Below are positions 8,980 through 17,602 of a DNA stretch of 64,000 bases, piece by piece (position 1 is the stretch's first letter; each line of letters begins with the position of its first letter). The position numbers were made by a program, and so were the translations under genes. Location: positions 310,001 to 374,000 of the forward strand of contig NZ_QQBJ01000003.1 in NCBI RefSeq assembly GCF_003347205.1, given 5' to 3'. This DNA comes from Mycolicibacterium moriokaense (lineage in GTDB: Bacteria; Actinomycetota; Actinomycetes; Mycobacteriales; Mycobacteriaceae). Under the pieces are notes generated by a model. The model was given only the letters and a program-made list of their open reading frames with translations. It made no database searches and was not told the DNA's origin.

Positions 8980-9686
8980 CGCCGTTCGCCGGCATCGCCG
9001 CCGAACGTGATGACCTCGCCGCGGTTGATCGACACCCAGTCGCGCGCCTCGAGATACGGCCGGAACGTGTCGGTGATCACCCGTTCGTCGTCGCTGGTTT
9101 TCGGCCGCTGAAGCTCGTAGAGGTGCGGGAACTCGGTCCAGGCGACGACGGCATCCCACAGCCGCAGCGCCGCCTCGCCTGAGGGTGGATCGACCAGGAC
9201 GGGCCCGAAAAGACACTGCCCGTCGGGGAAGAACATCGTCGGCACGCCGTAGCCACCCGCGTCGACCACTCGCCGGTGTTCGGCCATCACCTCGTCGCCG
9301 GTGCTGGGGTCGGCGATGGCCTCGTCGACGAGGTCGGGGTCGAATCCGAGTTCGGTCAGAAGGTGTCTGGCGACACCCTTTTCGTGCGGCTTGTGTCCGT
9401 CGACGTGCAGCGCCCGGCCGGCCCGGCCGTACCAGGCGTCGAGGTCGGCCATCGACCGCCGCCGCAGCATCGCCCCGATGCGCATCATGGACCACCCGTA
9501 GGACCATTCGCGCTCCCACGGGTGCTTCTTGCCCTCCTGGCGGTTGATCTCCTCGAGGCTGAAGAACCGCCAGTTCACGGTGAGCCCGGTCAGGTCGCGC
9601 ACCTCGCGGATCCACAACGACGTCTGATACGCGTAGGGGCACATGACGTCGAAGTGGAAGTCGACGAACTCCGGGTACGGGGTCAC
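8976..9686 (-). CDS. DsbA-like thioredoxin-fold oxidoreductase, Rv2466c-like, with CPYA active site
   Basis: A 236-residue DsbA-fold protein. [17 protein letters not shown] holds the active site at residues 16-19, and [18 protein letters not shown] provides the cis-Pro loop. The tail [24 protein letters not shown] closely follows the pattern of M. tuberculosis Rv2466c, a mycothiol-dependent nitroreductase. That protein has CPWC; here the second Cys is Ala, leaving a monothiol centre. The gene overlaps the upstream mycothiol-dependent isomerase-family gene by four bases, so the two are translationally coupled and probably share mycothiol chemistry. The exact substrate is unknown. Confidence 0.75.
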   Translation of the reverse strand: MTPYPEFVDFHFDVMCPYAYQTSLWIREVRDLTGLTVNWRFFSLEEINRQEGKKHPWEREWSYGWSMMRIGAMLRRRSMADLDAWYGRAGRALHVDGHKPHEKGVARHLLTELGFDPDLVDEAIADPSTGDEVMAEHRRVVDAGGYGVPTMFFPDGQCLFGPVLVDPPSGEAALRLWDAVVAWTEFPHLYELQRPKTSDDERVITDTFRPYLEARDWVSINRGEVITFGGDAGERR

Positions 9687-10489
9687 ATCGTGAACCTGAG
9701 GTTGCGCGCGGCGAGATCGCCGAGTTCGGCGTCGCCCGTCCAGCCGATCGCGCCGCTGTCGATGGGGACCTGGGGATCGATGCGTCCGCTGGCGAGTTGG
9801 ATGAACGTCGTCGAGTCCGTTTCGACCACGACGTCGGGGTTCTCCAGCCGCTCGACCTGCTTGGCCCGGCCGTCGACCGCGACGTTGAGTTCGCGCACGA
9901 TCGGTCCGGTGAGGTGGAACGAGACGCTCTTGCCGTCGGGCAGGCCCACCTTCTTGCCGACGATGTAGCCCAGCGAGCTTTCCACCTCCGCGAGCGCGAT
10001 CTCGGCGGCCGGGCCCGCGTCGACGGTCGTCCGGCCCAGCGGGGTGGTGATGTCGCGCTCGTGCACCCAGAAGTCGAAGACCCTGATGGCCAGGAACCGG
10101 CCGTAGGTGCCGGGACCCGTCGGCATCCAGGAGGGCCGCTCCAGATCGGCGTCGGTCAGCTCAGCCAGATCCTGGCGGCGACGGTCGTAGGTCGCGCGAA
10201 CGACATCGACGAACGCCGAGTTGTCAAGGTCCGCGGTCTCGCGCTCGAAATCGCCTGCCTTGCCGAACGGCGGCGGCGTCGTGGCATCGTCGGGAAGCCA
10301 GCCCGTCATCACCGCCTCGATGCTGGTGACGTGGCTGACGACACCGCGAACGGTCCAGTCCGGGCACAGCGACTGGGCCTGCCAGTCGGCCTCGCTCAGA
10401 TCGGCGCACAGCGACTCGATCGAGGAGTAGCACCCTTCGACCGCTGCCCGGATGTCGTGGAAGGCGTCGATCTTGACACTGTAAGACAC
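9683..10489 (-). CDS. Maleylpyruvate isomerase family mycothiol-dependent enzyme
   Basis: A 268-residue protein with the MDMPI N-terminal four-helix fold (about residues 10-160) followed by an SCP2-like C-terminal part. Typical motifs are [19 protein letters not shown], where His is a metal-ligand candidate, and [12 protein letters not shown], with further His/Glu ligands. Relatives use mycothiol for isomerisation, S-transfer or detoxification. It is the first gene of a two-gene unit with the DsbA-like gene (four-base overlap at 9683-9686). The initiator is read as ATG at 10489. Family assignment is firm, the reaction is not. Confidence 0.82.
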   Translation of the reverse strand: MSYSVKIDAFHDIRAAVEGCYSSIESLCADLSEADWQAQSLCPDWTVRGVVSHVTSIEAVMTGWLPDDATTPPPFGKAGDFERETADLDNSAFVDVVRATYDRRRQDLAELTDADLERPSWMPTGPGTYGRFLAIRVFDFWVHERDITTPLGRTTVDAGPAAEIALAEVESSLGYIVGKKVGLPDGKSVSFHLTGPIVRELNVAVDGRAKQVERLENPDVVVETDSTTFIQLASGRIDPQVPIDSGAIGWTGDAELGDLAARNLRFTM

Positions 10490-10585
10490 CCAGTTTGGTC
10501 ACGAACATCCGACAGGCATGTCGCGGCGGCCAAAGCCTGCTTGGATCGAGCGAACTCCCCCGCTGGCGACGCCTGGAGGTTGGTT

Positions 10586-10879
10586 ATGGGGTGGCCGCCG
10601 GGGCCGCTGGTTCTCCTGCTGCTCGCGGTCGCGACCGTGGCGGTGACATACCGACTGGGCGTGGCCGCCGCCGAGCGCAGAGCGGCCCGACGCGCGCGCA
10701 GGTTCTTCGTTCTCGGCTTCGTGTGCGGCTTCGTATCCTGCGCCGTCGTGCGACAACGGCGACGGGCGCTGAAAGTGCGCGGGGCCGTCACACCATGGCG
10801 TTCACCTGACGTGGGCGTGCTGGGCGGTACTCGCCGGTTCGCCGCCCTCGTCGCATCCCGGCTACCAGGAGTGCAATGA
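10586..10879 (+). CDS. Small two-helix membrane protein, unknown
   Basis: A 97-residue product from ATG 10586, with GGAGG seven bases upstream. Two hydrophobic stretches (about residues 7-24 and 43-59) flank an Arg-rich cytoplasmic loop (AAERRAARRARR). The second helix has small-residue spacing, GFVCGFVSC. The stop overlaps the ATG of the VOC gene in an ATGA, which supports real translation and coupling. I recognise no family. The frame is open further upstream, but that part is antisense to the MDMPI gene and lacks a ribosome site. Confidence 0.6.
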   Translation: MGWPPGPLVLLLLAVATVAVTYRLGVAAAERRAARRARRFFVLGFVCGFVSCAVVRQRRRALKVRGAVTPWRSPDVGVLGGTRRFAALVASRLPGVQ

Positions 10880-11349
10880 GCCAGCCGCCACCCATTCGAG
10901 TCGAGAACTTCTCCCATGTCTGCATCGGGGTGTCCGACATGGACGCCGCGCTGTCCTTCTACACCGGTGTGCTCGCCATGGACGTCGTCTTCGACGTCGA
11001 ACTCGACGGGGGCGGGCTGGACACGGTCACCGGCGGCACGCAGAGCGGCAGAATGGTCGGCGGTCTCATCGGCGGCGTCATGGTCGAGTTGCTCTACCTG
11101 GGCACGGTGCCCGCAGGCACCGACGGACCCCACCTCGGCTACACCAATATCTCGTTTCGGGTGACGGATATCGATGCCGTCCATGACAGCCTCCAGCGCC
11201 ATCATCCGCAGGCGCGCGCCACCGCCCCGGTCGAGATCGCAGGCGTCCGAACGTTGTTCGTCTACGACCCGGACGGCACGCCGATCGAACTGATCGAACT
11301 TCCCGGCGGAGCGCAGTCCTCGCTGCAGATGTGGCGCCCGCAAGGCTGA
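10876..11349 (+). CDS. VOC (glyoxalase/dioxygenase fold) family protein
   Basis: A 157-residue vicinal-oxygen-chelate protein with two beta-alpha-beta-beta-beta modules. Module 1 begins FSHVCIGVSDMDAALSFYTGVLAMD, with a His metal ligand. Module 2 has HLGYTNISFRVTDIDAV and ends with FVYDPDGTPIELIEL, which carries the C-terminal Glu ligand. Such proteins are metal-dependent lyases, isomerases or dioxygenases; this one cannot be placed more finely. It is translationally coupled (ATGA) to the small membrane protein before it and converges on the DJ-1/PfpI gene, sharing a hairpin terminator. Confidence 0.82.
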   Translation: MSQPPPIRVENFSHVCIGVSDMDAALSFYTGVLAMDVVFDVELDGGGLDTVTGGTQSGRMVGGLIGGVMVELLYLGTVPAGTDGPHLGYTNISFRVTDIDAVHDSLQRHHPQARATAPVEIAGVRTLFVYDPDGTPIELIELPGGAQSSLQMWRPQG

Positions 11350-11370
11350 GCCGTTCTTCTGCGGCTCAGC
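11345..11370. terminator. Bidirectional hairpin overlapping two stop codons
   Basis: GCTGAGCCG (11345-11353), an 8-base loop and CGGCTCAGC (11362-11370) form a perfect 9-bp stem. Each arm contains a stop codon: TGA of the VOC gene and TGA of the convergent DJ-1/PfpI gene. There is no T-tract. Confidence 0.65.
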
Positions 11371-12229
11371 GGCGTTCGTACAGTCGCGCCGACACGGCGG
11401 CGGCGAAGGTGTGCGTGTCCCCCGGCCATCGCGCCGAGATGTAGGAGCCGTCGTCGACGACGAACGCCGGGCGCGAGTCCGTCGCTGTGTCGCGCGCCAT
11501 CCCCGATGTCTGCCGTCGCCGGTGCGGGGAGTCGGCGAGGACATCGCAGAAGTCATCTGGGTTCTGCAGTGCGCGAGTGACTTCCGCCTGCACCGACATG
11601 TATCCGGCGGGATCGTCCGGCTTTTCCGAATAGGTGCGGTAGTAGTCGGGGTCCCAGAACCGTGTTCGGCGCGTCAGTTGCCAGGCGCGACGTTCGAAAT
11701 CCCATGTGAGCGCGGTGGTCTTGCGGCCGTGGAGCACCGAGTGTCCCGTCGACGGGTCGACCGACCGGGCGGCCAGCAGCACGCCGTGGCAGATCGCCGC
11801 CACCAGGGTGCCGCGCCGGAACGCGTCCACCACCAGCTTCTGCAGCACGTCGCTGTCGATGTAGGCGCGCATCCCCCGCGCGCGATGGCCGCCGGGCAGC
11901 AGCAGCGCGTCGACGCCGTCTAGCGTCGCGTCCGCCCAGGCGACGGGGTGTTGGTATTCGCGGCTTTTCAGCATCTGCGCGTACGCATTACGGGCATCCC
12001 GGTTGGCGCGCAGGAACCGCCCGACGACGGCGAGCCTGCCCACCCCAGGCAGGCCCGACCAGAGATCGAGGCCGCGTCCGGAGACCATGATGTCGTCGGC
12101 GGCGCCCGGCCTGGCGCTTTCGGTGGCGAAGACGACGGCGTGCCCGTCGCGGGTGAGCACCTGCCAGCTGACGGCGACCTCGGTGGGGTCGAAGTCCTTG
12201 TCGGGGATCGGGATCAGGACGCGTGCCAC
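11366..12229 (-). CDS. DJ-1/PfpI (class I glutamine amidotransferase-like) family protein
   Basis: A 287-residue protein. VLIPIPDKDFDPTEVAVSWQVL at the start and DALLLPGGHRARGM lead to the nucleophile elbow AAICHGVLLAA, where Cys is the expected nucleophile at about residue 144. The family includes chaperones, glyoxalase III-type and protease-like members, and the gene's role is open. The C-terminal ~100 residues (from FWDPDYYRTYSE) extend beyond the 180-200 residues typical of the core, and end in PAFVVDDGSYISARWPGD, a common ending of PfpI-type relatives. It is convergent with the VOC gene and lies just after the cyclase end at 12254 without obvious co-regulation. Confidence 0.8.
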   Translation of the reverse strand: MARVLIPIPDKDFDPTEVAVSWQVLTRDGHAVVFATESARPGAADDIMVSGRGLDLWSGLPGVGRLAVVGRFLRANRDARNAYAQMLKSREYQHPVAWADATLDGVDALLLPGGHRARGMRAYIDSDVLQKLVVDAFRRGTLVAAICHGVLLAARSVDPSTGHSVLHGRKTTALTWDFERRAWQLTRRTRFWDPDYYRTYSEKPDDPAGYMSVQAEVTRALQNPDDFCDVLADSPHRRRQTSGMARDTATDSRPAFVVDDGSYISARWPGDTHTFAAAVSARLYERR

Positions 12230-12253
12230 GCCTACGAGCTTGCCACCGGACCT

Positions 12254-13759
12254 TCAGTCGGCGGGCGAATCGAGACCGAATACCCGCACCGGGGTGGACT
12301 TGCCCTTGAGGGCGTGCGATCCCCGGTCGACGAGTCCGGGTGGTCGATGGTCCAGGGCGTCGACGGTGTGCTCGGTCAGCAGGATCGCGTCGCCGGTGGC
12401 CTTGGTGAGCTGTTCGACCCGGGCCGCGACGTTGACGGCGTCGCCGATCAGGGTGAACTCCAACTTGCTGCCGCCGCCGATGGTCCCCGCGATCACCTTC
12501 CCGGTGTTGACGCCGATGCCGATTCGAAGCTCACCGCCGAACCGCTGCGCGACGAGGCGGTGGATCAGGACTGCGGCGGTCACCGCCGCGTCGGCGTGAT
12601 CCGCGAGGTCGTTGGGTGCACCGAAGACCGCGAGCGCGCCGTCGCCGAGGAACTTGTTGACATGACCGCCCGCCTCGACGACGGCAGGCACCACGATGTC
12701 GAACAGCGCATTGAGGCGCGCCACGGTGTCCTCGGCGGTGTTGGTCTCGGCGAACGGGGTGAAGTCACGGATGTCGACGAACATCACGGTCACCTCGCGA
12801 CGATCACCGGTGAAGACGTCGTCGCCCTGCTCGAGCAGCCGCGCGGCAAGCGCCGGGTCGACATAGGTGCCGAACGCGGCCGCAAGCCGTTGCCGCTCAG
12901 CCAAACCCGCCTGCATGCGGTTGAACGAGCCCGCCAGAGCGCCGAGGTCGTCATCCTGGACGACGGGCACGCGTTGGCTGTAGTCGCCCGCTGCGACGCG
13001 TACGGTCCCATCCGCGAGATCGCGGATCGGTCGCAAAAAGGGCGAGAAGGAGGCGAACGCGCTCGGTCCGGTGAGGATCGTGAACACACTGGCGATCACG
13101 ACGGCGAGCAACGGGCCGTGCATCGCCACGTCGAAGACCGCTCCGAGCAGCGCGCCGAAGATGATCGCCGAAAATACTGTCGCGATGACGCAGATGTTCG
13201 TCCACTCAGCGAACGTCGGGCGGGAGCGAGGCAGTGAGTCGCCGGCCCCCGTGGCAGCCGCAATCGCGGCCCTCGGCGCTCGAAGCGCCCCTTCCACGAA
13301 GCTGTGCACGGACATCAGCATGGTGGCGATTCCGACCGCGGCGCCGAGGATGCCGTACTGCACCAGCCGAGACGTGCCCGCGCCTGCGATCGCGCCAACG
13401 ACGACCATGAACACTGCGGTCCAAACCGCATCGGATGCCAACGCCCGCCCGATCGCATGCCGGGCGAAAGTGTATGTCGTGCTCAGCACGGCCATCGGAT
13501 CGACCGCGTGGCCACCGGCCCATTGCTCAATTGGCCGTAGCCCCTTCTGCCCGGGAAGTGCCAGCACGTACGTCCGCAGCAACACCGCGACAACCGTGAA
13601 GGCGAGCGCTTCGCCATAGCGGTTCGAGTTCTCGAACTCGACAATGATCAACGCCCACGCCAGGAAAACGGGCAGCGCAACGGGGAACATCAGCGCGCAG
13701 AGCGCCCAAGAATATCTCGGTCCAAACCGATCCCAGGTCCACTGCAATATGCGGTCCAT
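12254..13759 (-). CDS. Membrane class III adenylate cyclase with HAMP domain (Rv1318c-Rv1320c type)
   Basis: 501 residues. The N-terminal ~250 residues contain about six hydrophobic helices. A HAMP linker (FSPFLRPIRDLADGTVRVAAGDYSQRV) leads to the C-terminal cyclase domain. All key class III positions are present: metal Asp in MFVDIRDFT and FLGDGALAVFG, purine-recognition Lys in VNKFLGD, Asp in LIGDAVNVAARVE, and the transition-state Asn and Arg of NVAAR. It should make cAMP at the inner face of the membrane. It is the downstream member of a tandem pair, with 9 bases after the stop of 13769-15367. The layout matches the M. tuberculosis Rv1318c-Rv1320c cluster. Confidence 0.88.
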   Translation of the reverse strand: MDRILQWTWDRFGPRYSWALCALMFPVALPVFLAWALIIVEFENSNRYGEALAFTVVAVLLRTYVLALPGQKGLRPIEQWAGGHAVDPMAVLSTTYTFARHAIGRALASDAVWTAVFMVVVGAIAGAGTSRLVQYGILGAAVGIATMLMSVHSFVEGALRAPRAAIAAATGAGDSLPRSRPTFAEWTNICVIATVFSAIIFGALLGAVFDVAMHGPLLAVVIASVFTILTGPSAFASFSPFLRPIRDLADGTVRVAAGDYSQRVPVVQDDDLGALAGSFNRMQAGLAERQRLAAAFGTYVDPALAARLLEQGDDVFTGDRREVTVMFVDIRDFTPFAETNTAEDTVARLNALFDIVVPAVVEAGGHVNKFLGDGALAVFGAPNDLADHADAAVTAAVLIHRLVAQRFGGELRIGIGVNTGKVIAGTIGGGSKLEFTLIGDAVNVAARVEQLTKATGDAILLTEHTVDALDHRPPGLVDRGSHALKGKSTPVRVFGLDSPAD

Positions 13760-13768
13760 GGCAGGAGA

Positions 13769-15367
13769 TTAAGCGTCGACTGTGCCCGCTGGCGCGTAAA
13801 TCTGCACGGGTGCCGTCTTTCCCTTGAGCACCAGGCCCGGCCGGGCCACGAAATCGCCGTGCTCGCCGTGCAACAGAGCCAGCGTTTCGCCCGTCAGCAG
13901 AACCACATCACCCGTCTGACGGGTGGCCGATTCGACGCGAGCCGCGACGTTGACGGCGTCGCCGATCACGGAGAACTCGAATCGTCCTGCACCGCCGATG
14001 TTTCCGGCGACCACCGGCCCGGAGTTCAGCCCGATCCCCACCGACAACGCCGTCGATGCCGTCAATCCCGTCAATGCCGTCCCGAACTCGTCGCGCACCG
14101 CCTCGGAGATCTCCAGTGCGGCTCTCAGCGCCCGATCGGCGTGGTCGTCATGGCGCTTCGGCGCACCGAACACCGCGAAAAGGCCGTCCCCCGCGTACTT
14201 GTCGACATGGCCGCCGTGGGCGTGGACCAGTGGAACGATCCGTTCGAAGAGCCTGTTGAGAGTGGCTACGACTTCGATCGGGCGCACCCGTTCGGCGAAT
14301 GCGGTGAAGCTGCGCACGTCGACGAACATCAGCGTGACCTCCACCTCGTCGGCCTGCACGGCGGCGCCCTGAAGGATGTGCTCGGCGACGTCGCGGTCGA
14401 CATAGGTGCCGAACGCTTCTCGAATACGTTCCCGCTCAGCCAAACCCGCCGCCATGGCGTTGAATCCGACCTGCAGCCGCCCGATCTCGCTGGCATCGTC
14501 GACGACGACGCGCGCCGTGAAATCGCCGGCCCGCACCCGGGCGAGCGCATGCCGCAGGTCGCCCACCCGCTCGGCCACCGACCGCGCCGCGACGACGAGG
14601 GTGAAGAACCCCACTACCAGCGCCACCACCAGAAGTCCGAGGATCACCGCCAACGTTCGATGCGGCTCGAATCCGACGTCGACGAGATAGCCCACCGCCA
14701 ACGTCGCGACGCCGAGGAGCGGCACGCCCGTCGCCAGGGTCCACGCCATCGCCAGCCGGATCTGGATGCTCGGCCCGAACCGCTGCATCACCGGGTCGCC
14801 ATCCAGCGCCCGCGCCGACACCGGCCGCATGATCCGCTCGGCGATCAGGTACCACACCGCCGTGGTGGTGATGCCGCCCAGAATCACCGCGCTGAAGATG
14901 TAGGCCGCCGCCGACACCGACTCGGTCGCCCCCAGCATCCCGAAGAAGACGGCACCGGAACCCCAGGTCAGCGCGGAGACGCGAACGGCCTCCCCCGGCG
15001 CGCCGAGCGCCATCCGCCGCTCCTTGTCGGTCGGCTTGCGGTGTTGCCGAAGCCAGACGGTGCTCATCGCGTAGCGGGTCCGGCGGACACGGATCAGCAC
15101 CGGCACGACGACGACGGCGAACACGGCAAGCGCCGTCCCGCCCCGCCAGAGCAGCCGGTCGGTCGCGGCGGGGCTCAGCAGAATCGGCGCGGCGAAGGAC
15201 AGGAACACGAAAACCAGCGCGCCGCCGGACACGCTGACCAGCACGGCACCCCAGATCCAACGCGTGAACGTCGCGTGCCGCAGCGGGTCGATCGGGGTGC
15301 GCGCACGTTGGTGCCCGGCCGCCGATTGCACCCGGGGCCGCGTTGTACCAGCCGACGCTGAGGGCAT
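13769..15367 (-). CDS. Membrane class III adenylate cyclase with HAMP domain (tandem paralogue)
   Basis: 532 residues, paralogous to the next gene downstream. A short Arg-rich cytoplasmic start is followed by membrane helices from about residue 38, a HAMP region (SVAERVGDLRHALARVRAGDFTARV) and a cyclase domain. The catalytic set is complete: MFVDVRSFTAF, VDKYAGDGLFAVFGAP (Lys and metal Asp) and VIGDAVNVAARVE (Asp, Asn, Arg). Both tandem proteins share the AFGTYVD linker that precedes the cyclase fold. A dimer of the two is possible because class III sites form at dimer interfaces; this is inference. It is divergent from the SDR at 15438. Confidence 0.88.
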   Translation of the reverse strand: MPSASAGTTRPRVQSAAGHQRARTPIDPLRHATFTRWIWGAVLVSVSGGALVFVFLSFAAPILLSPAATDRLLWRGGTALAVFAVVVVPVLIRVRRTRYAMSTVWLRQHRKPTDKERRMALGAPGEAVRVSALTWGSGAVFFGMLGATESVSAAAYIFSAVILGGITTTAVWYLIAERIMRPVSARALDGDPVMQRFGPSIQIRLAMAWTLATGVPLLGVATLAVGYLVDVGFEPHRTLAVILGLLVVALVVGFFTLVVAARSVAERVGDLRHALARVRAGDFTARVVVDDASEIGRLQVGFNAMAAGLAERERIREAFGTYVDRDVAEHILQGAAVQADEVEVTLMFVDVRSFTAFAERVRPIEVVATLNRLFERIVPLVHAHGGHVDKYAGDGLFAVFGAPKRHDDHADRALRAALEISEAVRDEFGTALTGLTASTALSVGIGLNSGPVVAGNIGGAGRFEFSVIGDAVNVAARVESATRQTGDVVLLTGETLALLHGEHGDFVARPGLVLKGKTAPVQIYAPAGTVDA

Positions 15368-15437
15368 GTACCCGAGCCTTCCGAGCCGCTGGGCGGGCGC
15401 CTAGCGTAGTCGGCTACTCGACTGGCAGGCTGCGCAT

Positions 15438-16253
15438 ATGGACCTGCAGATGTACGGCCCCTGGGCACTGATCGTCGGCGGCTCGGAAGGCATCGGCGCG
15501 GCGTTCGCGCGCAAGCTCTCCAGTGACGGATTCAACTTGGTGCTGGTGGCCCGCAAACCCGGCCCGCTGGACGACCTGGCCGAGGAGTTGCGCGCCACCG
15601 GCGCCGAGGTCCGCACTTTGTCCGCCGACCTCAGCAAGCCCGGCGTACTCGACCTGGTGCGTGAGATGACCGACGACGTCGACATCGGCCTGTTGATCTA
15701 CAACGCCGGCGCCAACAACACCCGCGGCCTGTTCGTCGAACTGCCCGAGGAGGTCACCCAGTCGGTGATCGCGATCAATGTGCTCGGACAGGCGAACTTC
15801 ACCCGCCACTACGGGGCCAAGATGTATCAGCAGCGACGGGGTGGCATCATTCTGGCCGGCTCCATCGGCGGCTACCTCGGCTCGGGGACGCTGGCCGCCT
15901 ATTGCGCGTCGAAAGCTTTCTCGCGCATCTTCACCGAGGCCCTGTGGGCCGAAAGCGCCGCCTTCGGCGTCGATGTGCTGCACCTCAATGTCGGCTTCAC
16001 CGCCACCCCCGCGATGCAACGTCTCGGCATGGATCTCACCAACGCCGAACCGCCCGACAGCGTGGCCCAGCAGGCGCTGGACAACATCGCCAACGGGCCG
16101 GTCTGGATCGTCAACACGCCGGGCAACGTCGAGCGCGTGCGCGCCGTCTCGGTGGTCGACGACCGCGCAGAAGTCGTGCGCAGCAACTCGATTCCGCCAC
16201 GCGAACAGACAGGAAAGTTGGCGGCCAAGCAGGCGACCGCGTCCTCGGATTGA
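15438..16253 (+). CDS. SDR family NAD(P)-dependent oxidoreductase
   Basis: A 271-residue SDR with an atypical glycine motif, VGGSEGIGAAFARKL (GGxxGIG), NAG in IYNAGANN, and an active-site YCASKAFSRIF. The spacing and the AGSIGGYLGSGTLAAYCASK segment fit the family often labelled as ketoreductase/17-beta-HSD-like. The substrate is unknown. Downstream is an independent secreted-protein gene, and the upstream cyclases run the other way, so it is probably monocistronic. Confidence 0.8.
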   Translation: MDLQMYGPWALIVGGSEGIGAAFARKLSSDGFNLVLVARKPGPLDDLAEELRATGAEVRTLSADLSKPGVLDLVREMTDDVDIGLLIYNAGANNTRGLFVELPEEVTQSVIAINVLGQANFTRHYGAKMYQQRRGGIILAGSIGGYLGSGTLAAYCASKAFSRIFTEALWAESAAFGVDVLHLNVGFTATPAMQRLGMDLTNAEPPDSVAQQALDNIANGPVWIVNTPGNVERVRAVSVVDDRAEVVRSNSIPPREQTGKLAAKQATASSD

Positions 16254-16415
16254 AACCCGATACTTCGCTACGTTGCTTGCTCGACGGGTAGGAAATCCTC
16301 TCCCGGGGCGCGTGGAATGTGGCCTCCCGGCGATTACGGCGCCGCCATCGGTCGTGACAGTTTCTCTTTATCGCCGGCCCATTCGGGCGGGCACCCCGCA
16401 ACAGGAGACAACGTC

Positions 16416-16664
16416 ATGAAAACCGCACGCTTCACCTCACTCATCGCCGGGGCAGCTGTCTCGGTCGGCGCTCTGACGGCTCTGGTCGCCCCCGCCGCCA
16501 TCGCGCAGGCGCAGCCGAAGGAGACATTCATGTGCTGGATCAGCCAGACCGCGTACAACCCCGGAGCGAAGGTCGACTTCGGCGACGGCTCAACGCTGAT
16601 GTGCCAGAAGGACGGCACGTGGAAGAACATCGGGCCCAACAAGAACGGGCCGCTGATGGGCTGA
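16416..16664 (+). CDS. Small secreted protein with one disulfide pair
   Basis: 82 residues from ATG 16416 (AGGAG eight bases upstream). The signal peptide is MKTARF plus a hydrophobic core, with likely cleavage after AIAQA near residue 33. The mature part of about 50 residues has two Cys: FMCWISQTAYNPGAKVDFGDG and TLMCQKDGTW. The C-x(4)-A-Y-x-x-G-A pattern recalls DUF1496-like small proteins; this is tentative. It is followed 10 bases later by a strong hairpin terminator. Secreted function is unknown. Confidence 0.7.
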   Translation: MKTARFTSLIAGAAVSVGALTALVAPAAIAQAQPKETFMCWISQTAYNPGAKVDFGDGSTLMCQKDGTWKNIGPNKNGPLMG

Positions 16665-16673
16665 TGCCACCAG

Positions 16674-16716
16674 CGACGAGTGCCTGCCTGCGGCTGCGGT
16701 GCGCAGGCACTCGTCG
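16674..16716. terminator. Hairpin terminator between convergent genes
   Basis: CGACGAGTGCCTGC (16674-16687) pairs perfectly with GCAGGCACTCGTCG (16703-16716), giving a 14-bp stem with a 15-base loop. It lies between the stops of the secreted protein (16664) and the minus-strand SDR (16729), so it can serve both directions. There is no T-tract. Confidence 0.75.
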
Positions 16717-16728
16717 AAGCCTGCCTGC

Positions 16729-17586
16729 TCACAGCGTGAGCAGCGCGCCGCCGTCCAACGTCCGAATGGGGCGGCCCAGCTGTTCGAGCAGGCTCAGGGA
16801 CTTGTGCACCCCGCCGTTGAGCCCGTCGCGGTCGCCGGTACAGAGCGCCAGGGCTGCTTCGGCCATCGCCTCGACCGGTTCGAGGACACCCTCGGCGGTG
16901 ACGAGGTCCTGCGAGATCGTCGCCTTCACTCCCTCGGTCAACACCGCCTTCGCGGGCAGCAACGCGTTGACGACGATCGAGTCGGCGTAGAACTCGCTGG
17001 CCAATGCTTCACTGAGTCGGTTCAAGGCCGCCTTCGACGACCCGTAGGCGGTGCCCTGCATGTGATAGGTCGGGTCGGGCGGCGGCGTCGACGGAATCTC
17101 GCCCGCCAGCGAGCTGATGTTCAGCACCCAGCCGCGGCCGCGCTCCTTCATCGCCGGAATCACCCTCTGGCACAGGTCGAACGGGGCGAAATAGTTCAAT
17201 GTCGTGATCAGCCGCAGACGTTTTTCCGAGATGTCGGTGAACGGCATGAAGGTTGCGGTGGCGGCGTTGTTCACCAGGATGTCGACCGGCCCGAGGTCGG
17301 CGACCACGCGATCGATCAGGGCCGCGCGCGACTCGGGTGAGCTGAGATCGACCTGGTAGGGAGACGCGTCACCCCCGGCGGCCTCGATGTCGGCCACCGT
17401 CTCCCGCAGCGTGCCGGGCAGCACGCCTTGGGCGGCGTGATCCACACTCCGCGCGGCCACCGCCACGACGGCACCTTCGCACGCAAAGCGCTTCGCGATG
17501 CCCGCACCGATACCGCGGCTGGCGCCGGTCACCAGCGCGACCCGGCCCTGCAGGGGCAGAGCCTTCCCACTTTGCGCAGAAGTCAT
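16729..17586 (-). CDS. SDR family oxidoreductase
   Basis: 285 residues from ATG 17586, preceded by AAAGGTGGACA; the frame is open 57 bases further upstream without a ribosome site. Motifs are VALVTGASRGIGAGIAKRF, NNAATATFMPF, SSLAG, and AYGSSKAALNRLSEALASEF (active-site Tyr/Lys). The insertion around ARSVDHAAQGVLPGTLRETV is longer than in classical SDRs. It is the last gene of a five-gene minus-strand unit (LLM, sulfotransferase, unknown, TetR, SDR), 16 bases after the TetR stop. The substrate is probably that of the operon and is unknown. Confidence 0.8.
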   Translation of the reverse strand: MTSAQSGKALPLQGRVALVTGASRGIGAGIAKRFACEGAVVAVAARSVDHAAQGVLPGTLRETVADIEAAGGDASPYQVDLSSPESRAALIDRVVADLGPVDILVNNAATATFMPFTDISEKRLRLITTLNYFAPFDLCQRVIPAMKERGRGWVLNISSLAGEIPSTPPPDPTYHMQGTAYGSSKAALNRLSEALASEFYADSIVVNALLPAKAVLTEGVKATISQDLVTAEGVLEPVEAMAEAALALCTGDRDGLNGGVHKSLSLLEQLGRPIRTLDGGALLTL

Positions 17587-17602
17587 TGTCCACCTTTCTG
17601 TT

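Noticed and set aside
8047-9642. 531-codon minus-strand frame over the mycofactocin-type SDR
   Set aside because: It overlaps two supported genes in the wrong frame and has no recognisable domain.
10396-11556. 386-codon minus-strand frame across the VOC gene region
   Set aside because: Antisense to the VOC and small membrane-protein genes, both of which have good starts and coupling.
13859-15361. 500-codon plus-strand frame opposite the second cyclase
   Set aside because: Composition is Arg/His-rich with no domain; the minus strand encodes a complete HAMP-cyclase.
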